From Dehalococcoidales bacterium (GTDB taxonomy: Bacteria; Chloroflexota; Dehalococcoidia; Dehalococcoidales; UBA3254): a stretch of DNA of 32,590 nucleotides. The first letter of the stretch is position 1. Each line of letters starts with the position of its first letter. The notes beneath the pieces were generated by a model that saw nothing but the letters and a program-made list of their open reading frames with translations, was not told the origin of the DNA and did no database searches. The position numbers and the translations under genes are program-made. The stretch lies in assembly GCA_016926695.1 (NCBI GenBank), contig JAFGOB010000131.1, positions 1-32,590 of the forward strand. The letters run 5' to 3'. Shown here in pieces: positions 14,448-21,794 of the stretch.

Positions 14448-15650
14448 TTACTCCTCTAAGGATATCCAGGTGGTTTCCTGGTAGGGCTTGCCCTCTGAAG
14501 CGGCGTATATATCCTTAAACATCCTTTCAATATTCGGAATGGTAATATCCAGGTTGGCGATACCGTCGATAAAGCTCATCAGCGGCACTTTGCCGATTTC
14601 GGGAAGAAGAGAACGTATTTCAAGGTACATAGGGCCGCAGTTCCAGCCGAAGGCTATGCTCCTGTCAAGCACGCCGATCGCTTTTTTACCTTTCAGGGCG
14701 TTTACCATCTTCTCCCTGGGGAAGGGACGGTACATCCTGATCTTGACCAGGCCGACTTTCTGTCCCTTTTCTCTCAAGGCGTCAACAACCGTCTTGGCCG
14801 TACCGGTTGCGCTTCCCGAAGTGATCAATACTATATCCGCATCGGAAGTCCTGTACTCCTCTATCTGGCCGCCGTAATACCGGTCGAACATATCTCCGAA
14901 TTCTTTATCGATCTGGTCGAACTTGGCCTTGGCCCTTTCCATGGCCGCCATATGCTTGTAGCGCAGTTCGGTATAGGTTACCAGCATGCCGTGTGAACCA
15001 GCTCCCCTCGGTACACCCGGTACAAGCTTGTTCCTCTGCGGCTGCGTTTTCAAAACAGCCAGGAACTCGTCAACATCCTCGATCATGGGGATCTTGACAG
15101 CCTCCGCCGAATATGAAAGATAATAGCCGTCATAATTCAGCATCACGGGCAACTGAATGTCATAGTCTTCAGCCAGGCGGAACGCCTGTATGGTGCCGTC
15201 AATAATTTCCTGATCGTCCTCGACTATGATCTGCAGCCAGCCGATGTCCCTCACGGACATCAGGTCCTGCTGGCTGGTCGAGACGGCATGAATTCCGGGT
15301 ATCTCGCGGTTTACGTTGGTCATGACCACCGGCGCGCGGAAACCGGACGTCTGCATCATGGCGTCATACATAAAAGCCAGCCCGTATGAGGCGGTAGCGG
15401 TGTACACCCTCCCCCCGGCCACAGCGGCCGCCGTTATGGAGTTCATGGCGGAGTTTTCGCCTTCAACTTCTATCATTTCCGCATCGAGCAGACCGTCCGC
15501 CTTGAAACGGGTCAACTGCTCAACGACCTCGCTCTGAGGAGTAATGGGATAAAGGGCTACTACATCCGGGCGGCACAGCCTGACGGCATAGGCGGAGCAG
15601 GCATTTCCGGTAATCACTCTGGTTTCAAATTTTCGCATTTGTTTTACCAT
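14448..15650 (-). CDS. porA: 2-oxoacid:ferredoxin oxidoreductase, alpha subunit
   Basis: A 400-residue subunit. The N-terminus has the pyrimidine-binding motif with YPITPQSEVVEQL, then EVEGENSAMNSITAA and TATASYGLAFMYDA, all standard for PorA/VorA. The second domain (about 270-380) includes ITSGSATGTAKTVVDALREKG, written here in parts as SGSATGTA and VDALREKG, followed by GVLDRSIAFGW. Length matches the four-subunit type. CCGGAGGAA precedes the ATG at 15650, which is only 1 bp after the porD stop, so translation is probably coupled. Preference for pyruvate, 2-oxoisovalerate or phenylglyoxylate cannot be decided from sequence alone. Confidence 0.9.
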   Translation of the reverse strand: MVKQMRKFETRVITGNACSAYAVRLCRPDVVALYPITPQSEVVEQLTRFKADGLLDAEMIEVEGENSAMNSITAAAVAGGRVYTATASYGLAFMYDAMMQTSGFRAPVVMTNVNREIPGIHAVSTSQQDLMSVRDIGWLQIIVEDDQEIIDGTIQAFRLAEDYDIQLPVMLNYDGYYLSYSAEAVKIPMIEDVDEFLAVLKTQPQRNKLVPGVPRGAGSHGMLVTYTELRYKHMAAMERAKAKFDQIDKEFGDMFDRYYGGQIEEYRTSDADIVLITSGSATGTAKTVVDALREKGQKVGLVKIRMYRPFPREKMVNALKGKKAIGVLDRSIAFGWNCGPMYLEIRSLLPEIGKVPLMSFIDGIANLDITIPNIERMFKDIYAASEGKPYQETTWISLEE

Positions 15651-15651
15651 G

Positions 15652-15924
15652 TTATTCCTCCGGTACCATGGTTATGGCTTTTCTGGGGCACTCTCTGGCA
15701 CATATGCCGCAACCCTTGCAGAATTCCAGGTTGGGCTCAAAATGATCGCCCTTGTCCAGCATACACTGCGGAGGACAGTAAATGGAGCAAAGTCCGCAAT
15801 AATTGCACTTGGACTGGTCCACCTTGGGACGGCTGGTCCTCCAGGTACCCGTCTCCAGGTAGAGTAGTAACTGGTCCGCATCAGACCAGCAGCTTTCATA
15901 GGGATAAGAAATTTTTACTGCCAT
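15652..15924 (-). CDS. porD: 2-oxoacid:ferredoxin oxidoreductase, delta subunit (2x[4Fe-4S])
   Basis: A 90-residue ferredoxin-like subunit carrying two [4Fe-4S] motifs: CNYCGLCSIYCP and CKGCGICARECP. It passes electrons from the catalytic subunits to external ferredoxin. The N-terminus (SYPYESCW, then TGTWRTSRPKVD) matches PorD, which helps distinguish it from a free ferredoxin. Its start overlaps the porG stop by ten bases, and its stop is 1 bp from porA. Confidence 0.9.
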   Translation of the reverse strand: MAVKISYPYESCWSDADQLLLYLETGTWRTSRPKVDQSKCNYCGLCSIYCPPQCMLDKGDHFEPNLEFCKGCGICARECPRKAITMVPEE

Positions 15925-16463
15925 TTTATTACCTTCACCTCTTTGAAGCCTCTTTCAACGCTGCGGATATTCCTCTTCAACATGTCGCCGGACAGATAGT
16001 CCGAAAGACACTGAAGGATTGAGTCCAGTTTTACCCACTGGGTTGTTGCCGCAAAAGCACCCAGTAAACAGGTATTGGGGATATCGCGGCCGATTTCTTC
16101 TACCGCGATCTGGGTGGCGTTGACTACACCGGCTACTTTCAAATTTTTGTCGGCCTGCGTGTTGAAACTCGCGCTGTTGACAATTAGTGTTCCTTCCGGT
16201 TTGAGTCCTGAGAAAAGGGTAGACAACTTAAGTAAAGTAGGATCGATTACCACCATGCAATCCGGATTGTAGACCTGGGTTTTTTCTCTCACTGGCTTGT
16301 CGTCAAGGCGGGTAAATGCCTGTACCGGAGCGCCTCGTCTCTCGAAGCCATACATGGGAAAGCTGGCAACGTATTTCCCTTCGATGACGAAAGCACTGGC
16401 TAACATTCTGGCCGCCGTAACCGCTCCCTGACCACCACGTCCATGAATTCTGATCTCTTTCAC
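15915..16463 (-). CDS. porG: 2-oxoacid:ferredoxin oxidoreductase, gamma subunit
   Basis: A 182-residue subunit with the PorG opening IRIHGRGGQGAVTAARMLA and the segments SFPMYGFERRGAPVQAF and NPDCMVVIDPTLL. It provides the CoA-binding/domain III part of the enzyme. First gene of porGDAB. The family-typical start is ATG 16463, but it has a poor ribosome binding site. A GTG three codons upstream (16472) is preceded by AGGAG at 9 bp and may be the true start. The reading frame stays open a further ~45 codons upstream but without any start codon. Confidence 0.88.
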   Translation of the reverse strand: MKEIRIHGRGGQGAVTAARMLASAFVIEGKYVASFPMYGFERRGAPVQAFTRLDDKPVREKTQVYNPDCMVVIDPTLLKLSTLFSGLKPEGTLIVNSASFNTQADKNLKVAGVVNATQIAVEEIGRDIPNTCLLGAFAATTQWVKLDSILQCLSDYLSGDMLKRNIRSVERGFKEVKVIKWQ

Positions 16464-17004
16464 TCTACGAAGCTCCTGATAGTATTCGTCGAATTTATCG
16501 ACCTGACGGTATTCTCCCTGAATACTGACTAACGCCTTTATTCCAGAATTGTAATCCTGCCTGATTGATATCCTGCGGCCCTGTTATTTCCTGGCTAAAA
16601 AATAGGGGGGATTTTTCATTAGAATCTGCTTACTTGTACAAATTCGCTATTCAACCGGACCAGGCTGCTTTTACCAGATAAAAAAAGCTGGAATCCGTGG
16701 AGATATCAACATTGAGAATATTATAACAAAGATGGGACTGATGCGCAAATAAGACAATTTGCATATTATCCGATTGCGACCATAGCTTTCCTGTCCCCAT
16801 ATGTACGCTGTCTGCCGCAGTTTGACAGTATAGACGGGGTTATTATACATTATAAGGTAATTGCTGTTCTGCGAAAAAAGAAATGAGCTCTATTCTGTTC
16901 AATATCCGTCCTTCATCGTCAGGTTCAGATAAATCACATTTGCTGCTGTGCTTGTGTATATATCTTTGATTGAAAGAGCTACTATCCGAACAAGGAGATC
17001 CTAA
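16464..17004. other. Divergent promoter region between por operon and CoA transferases
   Basis: No gene in 541 bp. It is AT-rich in the middle. A rightward promoter candidate is at 16822-16849. No clear leftward promoter for porG could be picked out. Confidence 0.5.
16822..16849 (+). promoter_or_regulatory. Candidate sigma-70 promoter for the CoA-transferase genes
   Basis: A perfect TTGACA (16822-16827), 16-bp spacer, then TATACA (16844-16849). It lies about 155 bp before the first CoA-transferase start. Confidence 0.5.
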
Positions 17005-18216
17005 ATGAATCGACAGGCACTATCTGGTATCAAAGTTTTAGAGTTCAGCGATTTTATTTGCGGTCCATACTGCGGGAAACTGCTGGCCGATATGGGGGCG
17101 GATGTGATAAAGGTGGAATCGCCCGGTCTGGGAGACAAGGCCAGAAGCTGGGGGCCCTTTCCCGGGGATATCCCTCATACGGAAAAAAGCGGGCTTTTCC
17201 TATTCCTGAATACCAACAAGTACGGCCTGACTCTTAATATCAAGACCGATGCCGGAATCAAGATAATGAAAGACCTGCTGGGACATGTTGACGTACTGAT
17301 AGAAGACCTTCCTCCCGGTCAAATGTCCAGGCTGGGTATGGGCTACCAGAGTCTCCGCAGATATAACCCGCGCCTGATAATGACATCAATTACCCCCTTC
17401 GGTCAGACCGGACCTTTTAAAAAATACAAAGGTAATGATTTGATCGCATCCCATTCCGGCTCCGAGGCCTTCGGCAACCCCGATGAGGGAGTCAAAGATC
17501 CCGAGAAGGATCCTCCCCTCAAAGGGTCCAATCACGCTGCCGATTTCATGTCCGGGGTTACGGCTGGCGTACTCACCCTGTCGGCGGTCATCGCCCGTCT
17601 CTCCAGCGGCAAAGGACAGCATATCGACCTCTCCAGGCAGGAGGCTGTAGCTTCTATCGGCCGCCAGCAGCTTGCTTACTACGCAGTCCAGGGACTTACC
17701 CCCTCGCGTGAATGGGGCAGGAAAAAGTTTGGTGGTTTTCTCTACCCCTGCCAGGATGGGTACGTGGTAATCTGGATCGGTCCCCATTATCCGAAGGTAA
17801 TGAATATGCTTGGCAACCCGGACTGGTCGACCGAGGAAATGTTCGCTAATCCACTTTTACGCAATGACTATATCGTCGAGCTCAACCAGTTGATTACAGT
17901 GTGGACCATGGAGCACACCGCTGCTGAGATCAATGAACTGGCCCTGGCCCATGGGGTCCCCTGTTCCCTGGTGCGCTCGGTTAAAGACCTGGTGGAAGAC
18001 GAGCAACTGGTCTTCAGAAAGTTCTGGCAGGAAGCCGATCATGCGGCGGCTGGAAGGCTTAAATACCCCGGTCCCCCTTACAGCCTGTCGGCTACTCCGG
18101 GCGGGATTGAAAGTACCGCTCCCCTGCTGGGAGAACATAATGAAAAAATATATTGCGAAATGCTGGGATATACCCGTCAGGACCTGGTCAGGATGCGCCA
18201 GGCCGGCGTCATTTAG
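17005..18216 (+). CDS. Type III CoA transferase (CaiB/BaiF family), first of a pair
   Basis: A 403-residue enzyme that moves CoA between carboxylic acids through an aspartyl-CoA anhydride. The N-terminal LSGIKVLEFSDFICGPYCGKLLADMGADVIKVE, in parts LEFSDFICGP and DMGADVIKVE, is diagnostic. The catalytic aspartate is Asp180 in NHAADFMSGV, followed by GKGQHIDLSRQEA. Full family length. AAGGAG precedes the ATG. The second transferase follows after 78 bp, and two such genes in tandem recall heteromeric or serial enzymes such as BbsEF (succinyl-CoA:benzylsuccinate CoA transferase). Donor and acceptor acids are unknown. Confidence 0.92.
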   Translation: MNRQALSGIKVLEFSDFICGPYCGKLLADMGADVIKVESPGLGDKARSWGPFPGDIPHTEKSGLFLFLNTNKYGLTLNIKTDAGIKIMKDLLGHVDVLIEDLPPGQMSRLGMGYQSLRRYNPRLIMTSITPFGQTGPFKKYKGNDLIASHSGSEAFGNPDEGVKDPEKDPPLKGSNHAADFMSGVTAGVLTLSAVIARLSSGKGQHIDLSRQEAVASIGRQQLAYYAVQGLTPSREWGRKKFGGFLYPCQDGYVVIWIGPHYPKVMNMLGNPDWSTEEMFANPLLRNDYIVELNQLITVWTMEHTAAEINELALAHGVPCSLVRSVKDLVEDEQLVFRKFWQEADHAAAGRLKYPGPPYSLSATPGGIESTAPLLGEHNEKIYCEMLGYTRQDLVRMRQAGVI

Positions 18217-18254
18217 CCTGCGGGGGCACGTCGGAACGTAAGTATACGGTGTAA

Positions 18255-18274
18255 TGACACGGCATGCCGTGTCA
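18255..18274. promoter_or_regulatory. Perfect 20-bp palindrome between the CoA-transferase genes
   Basis: TGACACGGCATGCCGTGTCA is fully self-complementary. It lies 20 bp before the start of the second CoA transferase and is followed by an A-run, not a T-run, so it is not a usual terminator for the forward transcript. A dimeric-regulator operator or an RNA hairpin that adjusts expression of the second gene is more likely. Confidence 0.6.
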
Positions 18275-18294
18275 GAAAAAACAGGAGCAAACAG

Positions 18295-19524
18295 ATGCAA
18301 AAATTGCCGCTTGAAGGGATAAGGATTCTGGACTTTTGTCAGATGTGGGCCGGTCCCCATCTATCTGAATGGCTGTCCGTAATGGGAGCCGAGGTAATCA
18401 AGCTTGAGACCAGCCTGAGGATAGACTACATGCGCACCGTCGGCGCTCCTCCTGGCATGGCCGGCACAGGACCTGACGTCGGCAGCGCTTTCGCCACCCT
18501 GAATTTCGCTAAAAAAAGTATAATCCTGAACATGAACCAGCCCAAAGCCCGGGAACTGGCTAAAAGACTGGTAAAAATCTGCGACGTTATAACTGAAAAT
18601 TTCGGGGGAGGCGTGCTTGAACGCTGGGGTCTTAGCTACAATGAGATGAAGGCTATTAACCCCGGCATCATTTATTACGCAGGATCGGGCTACGGGCGCA
18701 GCGGTCCGCATAAGGAACGCCCGGCTTATGCCGAAATAGTGGACGCCTACGTCGGCGCTACCTGGGCCAACGGTTTCAGCGGCGGTGAACCGGCCGTGGT
18801 GGGTGTATCCCCCTGGACTGACGGCGCCCAGGCGCTTCACGGCGCCTTCGGTGTTTTAGCCGCGGTATACCATCACAAGCAGACCGGAGAAGGCCAGTTT
18901 ATTGATGCAGCTATGATAGAGGGCAACTCTAATTTCCTGGGAGAGATGGTGATGGGCTATCTTATCAACAGCCGCGTCCCCGAACGTACCGGCAACTATG
19001 ACGCGATTATGGCGCCCCATAACGCCTATCCCTGTAAAAAGACCGCCGGAGAGGATGAATGGGTGGTCATTGCAGTAGCCGGTCAGAAAGAATGGAAGGC
19101 CTTCTGCCGGGTTCTGGGCAATCCGGCCTGGACAAAAAAAGCCGAGTTCAGCGACGAGCTGTGCCGCTGGAAAAACCGGGAAGCCATGGATAAATATATC
19201 CGGGAATGGACCCGCCGCTACGGGGCTTATGTAATAGCCGACAGGCTACAGAAGGCCGGGGTAACGGCAGCTCCTTCTCTAAGCACCAAACAACTGACCC
19301 ACGATAAGCATATCAACGAGAGAGGTTTCTTCATCCATAATGAACACCCTGTGCTGGGCAATGTCCTGCTGACCGGTCTCCCTTTCCGGTTAAACGACGG
19401 CCCGGCCGGCAATTACAGGCACGCCCCCCTGCTGGGAGAACATAACGACTACGTTTTCGGCAAACTGCTGGGCCTGTCCGCCGCTGAGATCAGGCAATTG
19501 AACGAGGACAAGGTCTTTTTATAG
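18295..19524 (+). CDS. Type III CoA transferase (CaiB/BaiF family), second of a pair
   Basis: A 409-residue paralogue of the preceding gene with the same fold signatures: LEGIRILDFCQMWAGP, MGAEVIKLE, SGYGRSGP and GEGQFIDAAMIEG. The catalytic aspartate is Asp176 (SPWTDGAQALHG); the sequence around it differs markedly from the partner, so each should use a different acid or form one half of a heteromer. ACAGGAG precedes the ATG. Its stop is 1 bp from the stop of the convergent TRAP-like gene, and no terminator is visible between them. Both copies keep their active-site Asp, unlike pairs in which one partner is inactive. Confidence 0.92.
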   Translation: MQKLPLEGIRILDFCQMWAGPHLSEWLSVMGAEVIKLETSLRIDYMRTVGAPPGMAGTGPDVGSAFATLNFAKKSIILNMNQPKARELAKRLVKICDVITENFGGGVLERWGLSYNEMKAINPGIIYYAGSGYGRSGPHKERPAYAEIVDAYVGATWANGFSGGEPAVVGVSPWTDGAQALHGAFGVLAAVYHHKQTGEGQFIDAAMIEGNSNFLGEMVMGYLINSRVPERTGNYDAIMAPHNAYPCKKTAGEDEWVVIAVAGQKEWKAFCRVLGNPAWTKKAEFSDELCRWKNREAMDKYIREWTRRYGAYVIADRLQKAGVTAAPSLSTKQLTHDKHINERGFFIHNEHPVLGNVLLTGLPFRLNDGPAGNYRHAPLLGEHNDYVFGKLLGLSAAEIRQLNEDKVFL

Positions 19525-19525
19525 A

Positions 19526-20464
19526 CTATCTTTCCGCCAGCTCCAGCATACGTCTGAAAAACCTCTCACCGGGCAGTCCGGCGGCTTCCAGGGCTTGGAT
19601 TTTCTTCTCCCTTAATGGTTCAAGCGCCTTGATCCACCCGGCCAGCTCCCCGGACGGGATTGTTACAATTTCTCCCCCGTTTTTCACTATATAGTCGCTG
19701 GCATCCGGTATCGTGCGGTCGAAGACCTCTCCGGCCATGGAAGCAAACCAGCAGTCGCCTCCCGCAGGCCCCATTCCCTCCAGTATCTCCCGGATATCCG
19801 CCGGCAGACCGTTCCAGGCATCCCAGGACATGTATATTCGCATCGGGTGCATGCTGATAGAGACTCCCTGGCCGACATTACAGTAAGGGGCCTGTTTGAC
19901 CAGGTCCCGTCCTTTGACCAGTCCGATGCCGATCACAGCCGCATCCATCTCTCCCTCTTCCAGCATCCGGCTGATTTCCTCGAAGGTGGCCGGATGCAGC
20001 GGAACAGCCCCCAGCATTTCCAGTTCTCCGTCTATCGCCGCTATAGAGCGGGTACGGGCGCCTTTAAGCTGTTCCATGGTGCGTATAGGGCCCCAGGCTG
20101 CGCTGCTGATGATGGCCATCATGGCCCCGGTCCCCAGTCCCAGGGTTTTCACCCCTTTCAGCTCCTCGCGTAACTCCTCGAATTCAGCGTAAAGCCGGGA
20201 TACCACCCGGCTGCCTGTCCGGGAACCGGGGAAAATATAAGGTATCTGCACCATGTCGAGTAGAGGGTATTCACCTCCCCGCACCGGGACATCGTTGAAG
20301 ACCGAGGCTTCACCCTTCCGCCATGTCCCGGAGGAATAATACTGCCGTTCGAAATGCAGCCGGCCCCCGGTCCTCCTCTCCGCTTCATCCATCCAGGCAT
20401 CACTCATCTGCTTCTCGCCTCCAACCCCCCATACAGAGAATTTAAGCTCGATAGGTCCAGCCAT
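19526..20464 (-). CDS. TRAP solute-binding (DctP)-like protein without signal peptide
   Basis: A 312-residue protein resembling the DctP/TAXI-independent family of TRAP periplasmic binding proteins: IELKFSVWGVGG at the start, MVQIPYIFPG, GAMMAIISS, PIRTMEQLKGARTRS, and FEEISRMLEEGEMDAAVIG. Known members are secreted and feed DctQM permeases. Here the start (GGAGAGG before ATG) gives no signal peptide, and no permease gene is in the window. The segment between the first domain strand and MVQIPYIF is also shorter than usual by roughly 20 residues. So it may be a cytoplasmic ligand-binding protein, a decayed transporter part, or a domain recruited for another job. It follows the SDR at 20543 by 78 bp and is likely co-transcribed. 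Confidence 0.7.
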   Translation of the reverse strand: MAGPIELKFSVWGVGGEKQMSDAWMDEAERRTGGRLHFERQYYSSGTWRKGEASVFNDVPVRGGEYPLLDMVQIPYIFPGSRTGSRVVSRLYAEFEELREELKGVKTLGLGTGAMMAIISSAAWGPIRTMEQLKGARTRSIAAIDGELEMLGAVPLHPATFEEISRMLEEGEMDAAVIGIGLVKGRDLVKQAPYCNVGQGVSISMHPMRIYMSWDAWNGLPADIREILEGMGPAGGDCWFASMAGEVFDRTIPDASDYIVKNGGEIVTIPSGELAGWIKALEPLREKKIQALEAAGLPGERFFRRMLELAER

Positions 20465-20542
20465 TTTTTCCTCTCCTGTCTGTCTTTTTTAGCTTTCCCA
20501 GAGCTGACAGACTCATTCTCTCGTCCTCTCCAACTGCCGTCA

Positions 20543-21274
20543 TCACCCCGGCGTGGTGCCGGCCAGCATCATGGCATAATAAGCGCTGATATCCGAGGCC
20601 AGAAAAGCTACCAGAGGTCCAATATCCTCGGGAATGCACAGCCTGCCCATAGGTGAGATTTTGGCCAGATCGGCCATACGCGGGTCGTCAGCCGTCAGCC
20701 CGGTAGCGCCCAGTCCCGGGGAGTAGTAGGTCACGATCACTCCCGAACCGGCTACTTCTTTGGCCAGCGCCCTGGTCCACTGCACAATAGCCCCCTTGGC
20801 GGCGCCGTAGAGGGAGAGCGTGGGGATGCCCTGCCCGCCGGCTGTGTTGATAACACGGCCGTATTTACGGGAGATCATATGGGGCAGCACAGCCTGTGCC
20901 ATATTCATCTGTCCGTAAAGGTTGACGCCTATGTCGAATTCCCATTCTTTTTTTGTCATCTCTAAAAACGGCATCATTCTGCTGCTGGCGCCGGCGTTAT
21001 TGACCAGTATGTCTATTTTCCCCATTGTCTGGATGCCCGCTTCGACCATAGCGTTGACCTCCGCCCGGTCCGTTACATTCACTTTAGCCACCATCGCTTT
21101 ACGGCCCCTGGCCTCAACCCCGGCAGCGGTCTTCCCGGCACCCTCGATATCGATGTCTCCGATAATAATGTCACAACCTTCTTCCGCAAGAGTCAATGCT
21201 ATGTTTTTCCCGTAACCGATCTGGCTTCCCGCCCCTGTCACCACCGCCACTTTGTCCTTAAGTTTCAAGTCCAT
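20543..21274 (-). CDS. SDR-family protein lacking the usual catalytic serine
   Basis: A 243-residue SDR with TGAGSQIG at residues 13-20, Asp40 (NAD preference) and NNAG at 92-95. Tyr156 and Lys160 (YGAAK) are present, but the position of the catalytic Ser, 13 residues before the Tyr, is Asn143 followed by Thr144 (VINTAGGQG). The C-terminus is also short, ending MMLAGTTPG. It is the closest paralogue of the SDR at 741-1499, with a similar N-terminus and VEARGRKA/IEALGRRS segments. The loss of Ser may mean altered chemistry, use of the neighbouring Thr, or a structural role. AGGAG precedes the ATG. It leads the two-gene unit with the DctP-like protein. Confidence 0.88.
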   Translation of the reverse strand: MDLKLKDKVAVVTGAGSQIGYGKNIALTLAEEGCDIIIGDIDIEGAGKTAAGVEARGRKAMVAKVNVTDRAEVNAMVEAGIQTMGKIDILVNNAGASSRMMPFLEMTKKEWEFDIGVNLYGQMNMAQAVLPHMISRKYGRVINTAGGQGIPTLSLYGAAKGAIVQWTRALAKEVAGSGVIVTYYSPGLGATGLTADDPRMADLAKISPMGRLCIPEDIGPLVAFLASDISAYYAMMLAGTTPG

Positions 21275-21794
21275 TTCCTGCTCCTGTTAAACATTTTTAC
21301 ACTGCTGATTATTGATCATGTGAGGGCATGCTTTTAAAATAACGGGCTCTCTTGTGCTTTTGTTGAAGGCAATAATAAGTTATCCGCGATGTTTTGTCAA
21401 TTACCGCTATTTCCCGTCGACCATCATCAGCATTTGACGATCCCCCTTGCCTCTTCTATGCAATGTTGGCAGCCGTTTCAGCGGAAAGATGAGTATCCAG
21501 GAGAAGATCAAATAAAAACAGGTAGAAATACCTGGTGAATTATTTTACAGTTTTCGGCCTGAAAGCAGGAGGAAGAAGATTAAATACAGTCAAGTAAATC
21601 GTATTTGTATTTCTTGACAGGAAACTCATGCTTGACTTTCTTTTAAGACTGACCTATACTTTCTAATCGCATACATTGCTAGACCTTGTTACGGGCCCGA
21701 TCGATGAGATATTGGGAAATATTCTGGTTCATTTTTAGCGGGTCTTATGCGGTTATAAATCGTTAAGGTTTTTAAAAAAAGGGGGTAGAATCAG
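21275..21794. other. Divergent promoter region upstream of the ABC importer
   Basis: No gene in 520 bp. It contains the strong rightward promoter at 21632-21660. No riboswitch or known leader structure is recognised in the ~130-base leader. Confidence 0.5.
21632..21660 (+). promoter_or_regulatory. Strong sigma-70 promoter for the ABC importer
   Basis: TTGACT (21632-21637), exactly 17 bp, TATACT (21655-21660): five of six consensus matches in each box. Transcription would start near 21667, leaving a leader of about 128 bases to the lipoprotein start. Confidence 0.7.
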
